Assembly (NCBI GenBank): GCA_020636435.1
Contig: JACJXX010000001.1
Location: 5,178,093 to 5,242,092 of the forward strand
From: Lewinellaceae bacterium
GTDB taxonomy: Bacteria; Bacteroidota; Bacteroidia; Chitinophagales; Saprospiraceae
Direction: 5' to 3'
Length of the DNA stretch: 64,000 bases
Position numbers and translations under genes: made by a program. Numbering within the stretch: position 1 is the stretch's first letter; every line of letters begins with the position of its first letter. The notes under the pieces were generated by a model that worked only from the letters and a program-made list of their open reading frames with translations, did no database searches and was not told the DNA's origin. Positions 26,870-38,000 of this stretch are shown here, piece by piece.

Positions 26870-27483
26870 TTTTCTATTACCCAAAGTTTTTTGCCTGCCG
26901 CCTGCCCGGGACGCTGTAAGTCGAAGTGGCGTTTCTTGCTGCCGATGAGCAGGGCAACGCCTACCCCCGTAAGGCCCAGGCTGTAACCTGCCCAGCGGAA
27001 ATATTGATCGGAATTGAATTCGCCCTTGCTGTAGTTAATGCTTGCCAAAGGCGCAATGACCAGGGCGCTAAGGGCGGACAGGGTAGTGGCAACAACTCCG
27101 AGGTTGTTCCAATCTTCCGCGCCTTTGCGGCGGTACGTCAGGTGGCCTATATCCGCTACAGGCAGGGAAATAGGCGGTAAGCCCCTGATGTTTCCATAAC
27201 GGATTTCTTCTTTTTTTGCCAGCCCGTTATTAAAATCCAGGGTTTTTACCTCATCGGCCGGCAATACCCGGATTAGCTTTTTCTGAGTATCCAGCAATTT
27301 GCCGTTCAGCAGGCGGTAGCCGCAGTCGAGTTCCGGTCCCTGAAAAGGAAGGCCCAGGCCAATCTGCCCCTCCGCTTTGAGCGTCCTGGTTTTGCCGGTG
27401 AGGGAATTGCGAAGCGTCACCTGCCCGGAGAGGGTGGAGAGGCCGAGGAAGAGGGGTAGGGCGGTTAGTAAAAGCGCTTTCAT
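26866..27483 (-). CDS. Uncharacterised exported protein upstream of gatA
   Basis: The protein has 205 residues and is not recognised as a named family. It has a signal peptide (MKALLLTALPLFLGLSTLSG). The central segment LRNSLTGKTRTLKAEGQIGL looks beta-rich, and two hydrophobic stretches lie near residues 128-148 (VATTLSALSALVIAPLA) and 165-182 (GYSLGLTGVGVALLIGS). The tail is basic. The stop overlaps the gatA start by four bases, so the two genes are translated together, although no functional link to tRNA amidation is evident. It is probably a membrane or periplasmic protein. Confidence 0.75.
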   Translation of the reverse strand: MKALLLTALPLFLGLSTLSGQVTLRNSLTGKTRTLKAEGQIGLGLPFQGPELDCGYRLLNGKLLDTQKKLIRVLPADEVKTLDFNNGLAKKEEIRYGNIRGLPPISLPVADIGHLTYRRKGAEDWNNLGVVATTLSALSALVIAPLASINYSKGEFNSDQYFRWAGYSLGLTGVGVALLIGSKKRHFDLQRPGQAAGKKLWVIEK

Positions 27484-27558
27484 GGGAGTAGAGATGGTTA
27501 TATTGTTAAATGGTTACCATGCTTCATGGTTTGTCTTGAGTATTTGTTTTGATCGAAA

Positions 27559-27772
27559 AGATGCTGTTGATGCTTATCCCATTCCGCGATGCGGAATAGG
27601 ATGATGCAACGCCCTGCGGGCGGTGGACACTTGCTCGCTATGCCAGACGATACTGGGTTCCATGGGGGCTTTTCGTAGCAAGGGGAAACAACACAATAGT
27701 ATCTACAGCTCGCAGAGCCCAGCACCGCCTGGTTTCGTAAAGCGAAACCGGGCAAGCATCAACTTAGCATCT
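27559..27772. repeat. 214-bp palindromic MITE-like element between hisS and the small exported gene
   Basis: The termini contain AGATGCT-GTTGATGCTT on the left (27559 onward) and AAGCATCAAC-TTAGCATCT on the right (27754-27772). Inside are smaller hairpins, ATTCCGCGATGCGGAAT and GGTTTCGTAAAGCGAAACC. No coding potential was seen. It fills most of the 308-base gap. Confidence 0.6.
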
Positions 27773-27790
27773 ATTATCTCCCAACCTTCA

Positions 27791-29530
27791 CTACCCCTTC
27801 AGCCGCTCAATGATCTCCTCCAGCCTCAACCCCTCCTGCTCTCCCGTTTTCATATTCTTAAAGCCAAGTTCGCCGCTGGCCATTTCATTGCTGCCGATGA
27901 CGATGGCGTAGGGCGCGTTGCGCTTGTCCACGTATTTGAACTGCTTGCCCATCTTGGCAGGTTCGGGGTAGATTTCGGCATTGACGCCGGCGGCCCGCAA
28001 CTGGCGCAGGCAGCGGAAAGCATAGCGGTGGCTGGCCTCGTCGAAGGCCAGGAATACGGCCTTCAGCCGGATGGCGCTGTCTTCCGGAAAGAGCTTCAGC
28101 TCCTCCATGACGTCAAAGATGCGTTCGGCGCCGAAGGAGACGCCCACGCCGGAAGTGCCGGGCATGCCGAACACCCCGGTCAGGTCGTCGTAGCGGCCGC
28201 CGCCGCCGATGCTGCCCATTTGCACGCCTTTGGCCTGCACTTCAAAAATGCAGCCGGTGTAATAGCTCAGCCCCCGCGCCAGCGTGATGTCGAAGACGAT
28301 CTCGTTGGCCGATTCGCCGATCCCCAGGTAGTCGAAGACGGTTTCCAGTTCTTCCACGCCCTTGATGCCCGCAGCGCTATCCGCCAGCAGCGGTTTCAGT
28401 TCCTCCAGGCTTTTGGCCTTCAGGATGGTTTTGACCTTGTTGATCGCGGTTTCCGGAATGCCCCGGCCGGCCATCTCCTTTTCCACGCCTTCCATGCCGA
28501 TCTTGTCCAGCTTGTCGATGGCGATGGTCATATCCATAAAGGAATCGCTGATACCGGCGGCCTCGGCGATGCCGGCCAATACCTTGCGGTTGTTGATCTT
28601 GATGACTACCTCCAGCCCCAACCGGGCAAAGACCTCATCGTAGATTTGCGCCAGTTCCGCCTCATAGACGAGCGAATCGGAACCTACCACGTCCACGTCG
28701 CACTGGTAGAATTCCTGATAGCGGCCCTTCTGCGGCCGGTCGGCCCGCCACACGGGCTGTATCTGGTAGCGCTTGAAGGGGAAGGTTAATTCACTTTGAT
28801 TCATGACAACAAAGCGAGCAAAAGGCACTGTTAAGTCGTAACGTAAACCTCGCTTTGAAATAGAGGGGACCAGGGTTTTAGAAGATATTTGAGCATTCTT
28901 AAATTTTGGTAATTCAACATGCAGAAAATATCTAAACTGCTCATCAATACTTTTTTTGCTAAATATCTTGGAATTACTGATCTCTTGTTTAGTTATGTTT
29001 TTAAATTTTTGAGTTTCTTTTTTTAGTTCTAATATGCCATGAATGGTTCTTTCGTATTTATTACTTAAAAACTCTTTCAAACTTAGTAAATCTATAGTCT
29101 GGTCATACTTAGGATAGTTTTTTGAAAAAAATTGATCAACGATTTCTTTTGAATAATCTTCGACTTTTTTCCAACTTAAATTTCCATTTTCTTTAAAAAT
29201 ATTTCTTTTAAATAATTCGAAATAAAGATATTTCCGGCAGGTGACAAAACATTCTTTCAACTGGGCCTCCTCAATTTTGACATCAAATGGTTTGTATTCA
29301 GGATCGATTTTCCCTAGGAAGTCGCCGTTGTTGAGCACCTTGAAGAGCAGTTTGTCGCCCTCCTCGCCGTACTTGCCGGTCAGCGTGCTCAGGTTCTCCA
29401 TGGCCGGCGTCTCGATCGGCTGATAGCCATAGCGCACGAACACCTCGCGGACGGTGTCGAAGATGAAGTTTCGTTTATTGACTTCTTCGGGGGAAAAATC
29501 GCGGGTTCCCTTGGGTATGCTGGGTTTCAT
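27791..29530 (-). CDS. hisS: Histidyl-tRNA synthetase with a large AT-rich insertion
   Basis: The protein has 579 residues, against roughly 450-460 for the family. The start PKGTRDFSPEEVNKR and class II motif 1 region YQPIETPAMENLSTL are normal. Motif 2 is RPQKGRYQEFYQCDVDVVG. The His-specific segments are LARGLSYYTGCIFEV and GGGGRYDDLTGVFG, and a C-terminal anticodon-binding domain follows. Residues 75-219 (bases 28874-29308) form an extra lysine- and phenylalanine-rich segment between FLGK and LVPSISKRGLRYDL, where relatives have only a short linker. Its DNA is very AT-rich (13 of 60 G or C at 28981-29040, against 36 of 60 at 29341-29400). The frame is intact and catalytic motifs are preserved. 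pheS lies 91 bases upstream. Confidence 0.93.
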   Translation of the reverse strand: MKPSIPKGTRDFSPEEVNKRNFIFDTVREVFVRYGYQPIETPAMENLSTLTGKYGEEGDKLLFKVLNNGDFLGKIDPEYKPFDVKIEEAQLKECFVTCRKYLYFELFKRNIFKENGNLSWKKVEDYSKEIVDQFFSKNYPKYDQTIDLLSLKEFLSNKYERTIHGILELKKETQKFKNITKQEISNSKIFSKKSIDEQFRYFLHVELPKFKNAQISSKTLVPSISKRGLRYDLTVPFARFVVMNQSELTFPFKRYQIQPVWRADRPQKGRYQEFYQCDVDVVGSDSLVYEAELAQIYDEVFARLGLEVVIKINNRKVLAGIAEAAGISDSFMDMTIAIDKLDKIGMEGVEKEMAGRGIPETAINKVKTILKAKSLEELKPLLADSAAGIKGVEELETVFDYLGIGESANEIVFDITLARGLSYYTGCIFEVQAKGVQMGSIGGGGRYDDLTGVFGMPGTSGVGVSFGAERIFDVMEELKLFPEDSAIRLKAVFLAFDEASHRYAFRCLRQLRAAGVNAEIYPEPAKMGKQFKYVDKRNAPYAIVIGSNEMASGELGFKNMKTGEQEGLRLEEIIERLKG

Positions 29531-29621
29531 TTTTGTTGTCGGTTGTTTGTTGTCAGTTGATTGTTGCCTGCTGCCGGTTGTTTGTTAACAGCCAACGAAC
29601 AACAGGCAACAAACAACAACC

Positions 29622-30659
<1,038 letters not shown>

Positions 30660-30684
30660 AATGGCCTTGTGTTTTGGACCTCAG

Positions 30685-31061
30685 TAAGTAGTCGGACACA
30701 TTTAATTTACGTTTAGTATTCCTTTTTCCTACTTAAAATCGAAGCAGATTGTCCTCCCCGAGGGGAGGTTAGGAGGGGGACTTAGGGATTGCGCAACAAT
30801 AAATTACCCATTTAGACTCGTTCTTTTGCACGCTAACGGCGTTGAAAAGCCTCGCCGTCCGTACGGATGCCTACGTTTTTCGCCTTATTAGCGCACAAAA
30901 TAACTTCGTCTATTCTGAGTAACTTATTATTACGCAATCCCTTAGAGACGAAAACCCTTGAAAATTCCCCCCTCTAACTCCCCCCAGGGGGAGACAACTT
31001 CCTTCGATTAAGAGTTTAAGAAAGATCATTTACACTAAAATTAAATCTGTCCGACTACTTA
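30685..31061. repeat. 377-bp MITE-like giant palindrome, AAGTAGTCGGACA family
   Basis: The ends TAAGTAGTCGGACA and the inverse TGTCCGACTACTTA continue as ATTTAATTT and AAATTAAAT. Nested inside are further inverted arms: a CCTCCCC/GGGGGAG block, GGGATTGCG against CGCAATCCC, and GCACGCTAA against TTAGCGCAC. Nearly the whole element folds on itself. No open frame was seen. It lies between pheS and the DUF433 antitoxin. Confidence 0.75.
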
Positions 31062-31284
31062 TTGTCCTGAATATGTTTCGAACCAACGGAACGGCTTGTG
31101 TTATAGTTCCTGTAGTTTTGGAAATAAATTTTCCGGGGTCAAAGGTAAGGATTTTTGAGAAAAGGAGGCGGGTGGGTGCGTTTCAAACCTGCCAGGTTTT
31201 CGAAATGGAAACGTCAGGTTAAACCCGGCAGCGTTTTCAGCTCTTTTCAGTATACCATCGGTAGCTTTTCAGCCTGGAAAAGTG

Positions 31285-31292
31285 TAATTTTG
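31285..31292 (+). promoter_or_regulatory. Candidate -7 box for the DUF433/PIN-like operon
   Basis: TAATTTTG fits TAnnTTTG and lies 16 bases before the antitoxin ATG, implying a very short leader. A T-rich tract at 31266-31269 is the only -33 candidate and is closer than usual. Confidence 0.4.
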
Positions 31293-31308
31293 AAAAAACC
31301 AATCAATA

Positions 31309-31539
31309 ATGACAGTAAAAGAAGCCATAAAAGTTGATCCTGAAATACTGGGTGGAACGCCCGTCTTCGCAGGGACCCGGGTACCGATCAAAACCTTATT
31401 TGATCACCTTGAGTTTAGTTCATTAGAAGAATTTCTGGCCGGCTTCCCAACAGTCAAACGAGTACAAGCGGAAGTGGTGATTGAATGGGCGGGAAATCTT
31501 GTGCAGATAATAAGCCGACAGTATGAAAGTGCTGCTTGA
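31309..31539 (+). CDS. DUF433 antitoxin
   Basis: The protein has 76 residues with the DUF433 signature IKVDPEILGGTPVFAGTRVPIKTLFDHLE, followed by LEEFLAGFPTVKRVQAEVVIEWA, a winged-helix-like DNA-binding fold. DUF433 proteins pair with DUF5615 PIN-like toxins, and that partner begins 17 bases before this gene ends. It looks intact and should repress its own operon and neutralise the toxin. Because the toxin is split by a MITE, the antitoxin may now be an orphan. Confidence 0.88.
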   Translation: MTVKEAIKVDPEILGGTPVFAGTRVPIKTLFDHLEFSSLEEFLAGFPTVKRVQAEVVIEWAGNLVQIISRQYESAA

Positions 31540-32050
31540 CGAGAACGTCGATATCCGGTTCAAAAAAGAGTTTTCAAGTAGTGGACATGAAGTTTATACT
31601 GTTCGGGATATGGGCTGGAATGGTTTGAAAAATGGACCTTTGTTTCGAAAAATGAAAGAAAATAGCTTTGAAGTATTTGTAGCTGTCGATAAGAATATTC
31701 CCTATCAACAGAATGATAAGGCACGAGGAAAGAATAAAGTGTTCAATTATGGGGCAGTAATTTTTGTGCCAGGCAAGGCGCGAAGAATGAGGATAGCCAA
31801 AGCTACCTGAGTGATAGCCTGCCCCGCACCCGAAGGGTCGGGGAGCAACGCAGCATGGCGCGAAAAGGACAAGCCAGAATGGACAGTTTATTCTTTCGTC
31901 GTGCCTAACACGCTTCCCGTAGGCGTCTTCATATTGGATGCCCGAAGGAATGTTCTAGCCAGTTTATTACCTTTCGTCCCCATCCTTCTCAGGGAATGGG
32001 AAAAGGAGGTGCAATGCAAAATATATATCATTTCACCTCCCCTAGAGTAG
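31523..32050 (+). pseudogene. DUF5615 PIN-like toxin gene interrupted by a 186-bp MITE
   Basis: The first part, MKVLLDENVDIRFKKEF to VAVDKNIPYQQND, is the N-terminal two thirds of a DUF5615 PIN-like ribonuclease, with the early Asp of LLDEN and the later Asp of AVDKN. At 31720 the frame enters a MITE and ends at a TGA at 31808-31810 after 95 codons. Behind the MITE the same frame resumes as TLPVGVFILDARRNVLASLL and ends at 32050. Removing bases 31720-31908 (element plus one TAA duplication) restores a continuous 112-residue protein through the codons GAT AAC ACG. The truncated product lacks its last strand and helix, and is probably inactive. Confidence 0.88.
31720..31905 (+). mobile_element. 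186-bp MITE, copy 1, inside PIN-like toxin gene
   Basis: The terminal inverted repeats are GGCACGAGGAAAGAATAAA and, at the other end, TTTATTCTTTCGTCGTGCC, with one mismatch. It is flanked by TAA on both sides (31717-31719 and 31906-31908), a 3-bp target duplication. It has no coding capacity of its own. The copy at 48157-48342 is the same length, inverted, with two differences. Confidence 0.92.
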
Positions 32051-32058
32051 CGAGGATA

Positions 32059-35000
32059 CTATCTGATAAGGGTCACCTCCCCCTTCACCACCTCAACCCT
32101 GCCATCAATCAGCACTACCTCTCCATAATACGCGTACACCCCACCCGGCATCCGTTGCCCCCGGAACGTCCCGTCCCAGCCCAGGCTCTCCTGGTTGGGG
32201 GCAAAGTTGTCGCGCTTGAAAACCTGCTCGCCCCAGCGGCCGAACACCTGCAGCGTCTGCACCTGCTCTACCTCAGGGGCGGCGAAGACAGTGAAGAAAT
32301 CGTTTTTGCCATCCTCGTTGGGGGAGAAAGCATTGGGCAGGTAAATGCGCAGGGTTTTATCCACATCGATAAACAACTCATCCGAGCCGGCACAGCCGCT
32401 GCTGTCTTGCACTGTCAGGCGGTAGAGGGTGCTTTCCAGCGGGCGGGCGACGGGGGCAGGGCAGTCTGCACAGTCCAGGCCGGATGGGGGCATCCATTCA
32501 TAAAACGAAGGCATTCCGGACAAAGTAAGGGGCGTGATGCGCAGGCTGTCGCCCAGGCGCAGGGTAGTGTCGCCCGGAAGCAGAATGGCCAGTGGGGAGG
32601 GCTCGCCGACCGTCAGGGTAGTGGAACTGGCGCACTGCTCCTGGTCGCGGATGAAAACGATGTAGGAACCGGGAGCCAGGCCGATAAATAGGTCCTCCGA
32701 TTGCCACAACTGCCCGTCGAGGCTGTATTCGTAAGGCGGTGTGCCTCCGCTGGAATTGCCGATCAGAATACTTCCGTCTTTTTCGCCGTGACAGCTGGCC
32801 GGCAGGCCAATGGGCATGGCAACCGGCAGGGAAATGCTGTCGTATACCTCTTGCAGGCCCACACTCTGGCACCCCAGGGCGTCCGTCACCGTCACCGAAT
32901 AGGCGCCGGCGGCTAGGCCGGTGGCGGTGGCCGTAGCCTGCCCGTCGCTCCACAGGAAGGCGTACGGAGGGTTGCCCCCGCTGGGTTCTGCCGTCAGCCG
33001 GCCGGCCAGAGACGTGCAGCTAAGCCCGCTCGGAGGGATATTCAGCAGGGCTGTGTCGAGCACTTCAAAGGAGATGGTGTGGGTGGAATCGCAACCCTGG
33101 AAAGAGGTATAGGTTGCTGAAAAAATACCCGGCTCCGTCACTGGCTGCCCAAAGACAATGCCGGTTTCGCCCTGGCAGGCCTGCACCGTTTCAAAGGTTT
33201 GAATCTCCTCCAACTCTGTAACAGTAAGCAGCAGGGTGGAATCACAGCCATTGGCGCCGGTGTAGGCGAAGGGCGTCACGCTGCCGCCGGGCAATGCCAT
33301 GCCATTAAACAGGTATGGCTGGCCAAAGCAGGTTGCTGCCTCCAGCCGCGTGAGCGCCGTGTCGGCCGCGGCGACGTTGACTAACAGGTTGCTGCCGTCC
33401 ATGAGTTGGATGACGGCCGACTGGTTGGGGTAGAACACCTGCCCTTCAATGAGTATGGAGTCGTTGATGCAAACGGCGGTGTCCAGGGTGGCGTCGCAGT
33501 TCACCACCGTCAGGATGATGCTGTCTACACTGACGCAACCGGTGGTATTGCTGGCCACCAAAGTATAAGTAGTGGTCGTATCCGGCTGGGCGGTGACGGA
33601 CGGGCAGTCGGCGCAATCGAGGCTGCCGGCGGGCGACCATTGGTAGGTGTAATCTGGATTTTCCACCGTAGAGAGGGTGGCGGAGCTTCCCTCGCAGATG
33701 GTGGTGTCCGGCCCCAGACTTATTGGTATGACAATATCCAGCAAGATATCGATGGTATCCCGCGCCACATCCCCGCAGGCGGTAGTCGCCTCCACCCAGA
33801 ACGTGCCCGTTTCAAACGTGGTGTACGTTTGCCCGATTGCCCCATCCTGCCAGCGGTAGGCAGCGAAGCCCGGCCCGGCGTCGAGCAGGAAGACGCCGTT
33901 TTCGCAGACGCTGGTATCCGGCCCCAGGTCAATTTCCGGCGCTGTCGTTTCATAACCGGCGCTGTCGATGTTGTTGGTGTAGTCGCATTCGATGAGTTCC
34001 GTGGGCGGGAAGTCCGTTTCCAGGTCGAATATGGGAGGCAAAGAGCCATCGTCGTTGGCAATGCAGTAGAGCTGCCCCTGGGGGTAAGGCACGGTAACGG
34101 TCGCGCTGTAACATTCGCCGGGAAGGATTCCTACTGGCACTGTAAATCCGCCGGCCAGTACCGTAGCACCGGCATTGGCCGTGGGGTTGTCGTCATAGAA
34201 CGTGAAGTGGATGCCGGCCGGCAGGGTATCGGCGCCTTCGTTGCAGATGCGCAGAGCGGCGGCCAGGCTGTCGCCGTTGCAGTAGGCGCTGTCGATGGCC
34301 AGGAGGAGGTCAACCGGGCTGGAACTACAGAGCCGGGTAGTATCCATATTGCCAGGCACCGGCTGCACTGCGTTGAACTGCGGAGCAATAGCGCTGAAAG
34401 GGGTTTCACTCAAGGCGGTAGGCTCTTCCACTGCATCCGGCATCAGCTCGGTGCTGATCGGGATGGGCGTGGCGAAACCGCAATCATTGCCCTGGATGGC
34501 GCCGTCTTCGGCGCTGGCCCGGATGATGATCATGTCTTCCGTGCTGCCGCTGGCCGGGTTGCGGCTGCGGCCGACGAGGTAGATGGAATTGCCGGAAACC
34601 AGGATTTGCGAGCCTGCGTTATAGGGCGTATCTTCCTCTCCGGGGCCGCCGTAGGCCATGGCCCACAGGGCTTCCCCCGCTTCGTCCGTTTTGATGACCG
34701 TCAGGTCGCGGCCATTGCCGGTGGCGCCGGCGGCGTAACCGTAGAGCAGGTAGCCGTCGGGCGCTTTGGCCATGCCAAAGGTGCCCAGGGCGGCATCGTA
34801 GCCGGCGAGCGCATACCGTTTGGCCCACTGGAGGTTGCCGGCAAAGTCGGTTTTGAACAGGCCGGTGCGCGAAGCAGTGTACAAGCCGGTGCCGTTGGGG
34901 TCGCCCATGAAGCCGGCCACCAATCCATCCGTGGCCCTTTCCAAGCAGAAGGCATACATCCGGGCGTTGGCGCTGGCCGGGGTGATATAGTGTTTGGCCC

Positions 35001-38000
35001 AGGCAATTTCTCCGTTGGCGTTGAAAGCGGCAATATTGGGGCGCATTTTAGGTTGCCCGGCATCGTGGGTAAACCGCGCCGGGCTGTAGTAGATGTCGCC
35101 CACCCATTCCATTTCGTAGCAGGTGGAACTGCTCCCCGCCTGGTATTCCCGGCGCCAGTTCAGCTCCCCGGTATTCCGGTCGAACTCGGCGGTCAGGGCA
35201 ATATCAAACTGGGAGTACGTCATGCCGGGAAATTCATTTACAAGTACGGGGTCGTCTGTAGGAAAAGTCAATCCGCCACAAGCCAGGATATTTCCATTGG
35301 TGGGATTGATGGAAATATTGAGAAATTTAGCCGCATCATATACCGTATTCGACCACAAAACAACGTCGTTTTCCGGGTCATAACAAAAGACGGTACCATG
35401 CGTATTCGAACTAGCGCCGTACAAATAGCCGTCGTCGCCCAGGATCAGCCGCCGCACTTCGTCGGCGCCGGGCGAAAAGTCGAAGGTGCGCTGCCAGATG
35501 ACGGCCCCGTTCGGCGCCATTTTGAGGATGACAGCATCCCCGGCGGCATAACCGCCGACGTAGAAATTGCCGTCGGCAGAAGGGATGATGGTCATAGCGC
35601 CTTCATTCCGGCCGGGCGTGCCGATCCGTTCTACGAAAGTGCCGCCGCAATCATCGAAGCAGGGGCAGTCGGCATCTTCGCAGTCGGCCAGGCCATCGCC
35701 GTCATCATCGAGGCCGTTCATGCAAATCTCCTCGCAGGGGGTGGAGCAGCTGTTGCCGATCGGCACATTCACATTTGCCAGGTTGATCTGCTCGGCCGAG
35801 TTGGCGGGGGTGAAAGGGGAGCTGGTTAAGTCGAAAAAGCCGTCGAAGGGATTGTCCAGTTGCCGGGATTCCACCGGCAGCGGCTGCAGGCTGCCGCACT
35901 CCGTGTCCAGTTCCCCAAAGGGGTTAACCCGGAACAAGAGGATGTTGCCGTCCACATCGTTGGTGGTGTTGGCGGATATGTAGGCATAGCCATCCCGAGC
36001 GAAGGCGCCCTTGATGGTAGATTCCTCCTGGAGGCCGTTGTCCAGGCTTTTGGCCCACATCAGGTTGCCCGCCTTATCGACTTTAATGAGGCAGAGGTTG
36101 GCGCCGCCGCCGGCGAAGGGGTTGTAAAAACCGATGGCCAGGTAGCCGTCGCCCTGGTCCAGCACGGTAACCAATCGTTCCGAATCGCCGCCGGCAATAT
36201 CGAAGACGGTGGCCCATTCGATGGCGCCGTCCAGCCCGGTTTTAGAAATATGGCCGATAACAGATGTAGTGGAAATACCAGCCAGGTCTCCATAGCCACA
36301 AATCACCAGGTAGCCGTTGTCCTCAATGATGGAATTCGAGTACAGGCGGGCAGTGCTATTGGTATTGAACAGGTATAGGCGTGTCCAGTTGTCCGTACCG
36401 TCGAGTTCGAATTCGGTGATGGCAGGGCGGAAGGCAGCCTGGCCGCCGCCCGCGGCGTTGTACCGCCCGGTCACATACACCTTGTCATTTACCAGGACGG
36501 CATCCGTGCCTGTTTCACAGCTGCCTAGAGTATATTTTCGCAACTGAATGAGATTACCGGAGTTCTTATCTAATTCCCCCCAGGTGACGTCGCATCCCTG
36601 CGCACTATTATCCCTCATGTATCCGATAAGGATATAATTTGGGGAGCTTTCGATGTTGATGAACTCAAACGTTCGGTTATCATCCGGATTGGAGATAGAC
36701 CGAATCCAGTCAAAACCTTCCGTATTCATATCGTACTTGAAGCAGTATTGGTCATCGTTTACCAGGGTTCTGCTTGAGCCCACCAAATACTGTCCATCTT
36801 CCATCAGTGTAAAAACCTCTTCAAGTCCAGTGGAAAAGGAAAAGGCCTTTTGCCAAATCCTGTTGCCATCGGCATCGAACTTCATGAGCAGGGACTGCCC
36901 CGCCCAGCTTCCTCCCAGGTAGAAGCCGCCGTCCGCCGCCGGGATGAGGCACTCGGCGGTTTCGAAGATGCTCCTGTCGCCGAGGTTGTAAAAGAAAGCG
37001 TTCCCGCATCCGGTATTCGGAGCGGTGGCGTCTACGAAGCTGCACTCCAGGCTTTCGCAGAGGGCACCCTCCGCCCGCAGGCACACATTGTACAGACCTG
37101 GTTCGGTAGTGTTCAACGTATAGTCTTGGTTGTTGCTCATTACTGTCCCGTTCACCAGCCAGGTATAGGCCGTGGCGCTGGTGCTGGTATTGGTAAAAGG
37201 GATGCTGGCGCCGGCCAACACGGTGGTGTTTCCCCCGGTAAAGCTGGCTACTACCGGGCAGAATACCTCTATAGTGATGGCAGAATCGGCGGGCAGGCAG
37301 TTGCTCAGGTTGGAAAAGGCGGTGAGGGTAACCTCGAAGCTGCCTTCCGTATTGAAGGTGTAGCTGGCGTCGGTGGCCGTGCTGAAGGGAGTGCCATCTA
37401 AAGCCCACTCATAGCTATCGGCATTGATGGAGGTATTGGTAAAATTGACTGTAGCGCCGAGCGGTACACTGAGGGCGCTGGCGGTGAAGCCGGCTTGCAC
37501 CGGGCTGGGGCAGGGGTCGATGCAGGCAGGCGAGTCGAGCAGGCTCGACCGGATGGTTTCGGCTACGCTCAACATCCGGTCTTTCTGCCCCTGGCTGAAG
37601 CGGTCGTAGCACTCGAAGCGCGAGTAGTCCATATAGTTCTCCTTTTGGTCCACCTGATCGCCCAGGCCACCTTGCGCGATGGGGCGGAAGGGGTTGTTGG
37701 CGGAGAGGTCGTCCTCGTCGGTGCCGCAGGAGTTCATATCAGCCGAGCAAGGTGTTCGGGCGGTGGTATTGTCGGGCGGCGTATCGCAGACGCGGTCGCC
37801 CTGCTGCCGGCAGTCGCCGTTGGGGCAGCCGCCTTCGAAGGTATGGTACAGGCCCAGGTAGTGCCCCATTTCGTGGACGAGCACGGTGGAAGCGGTGGGG
37901 TTGCTGCCCATGTAGGCGGCTTCCAGCACGATGCCGTCGTAGGGCAATCCGTGGGCGCCGGGCAGGTAGGCGTAGCCGGCCACCCCGCAGCCGTTGTTGC

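Noticed and set aside
28874..29308. Intein in HisRS
   Set aside because: There is no N-terminal Cys or Ser block at the junction and no His-Asn followed by Cys, Ser or Thr at the end.
33406..35829. 807-codon plus-strand frame opposite the M43 protein
   Set aside because: It is a shadow of a high-GC coding strand. The minus strand has a signal peptide, protease motif and sorting domain.
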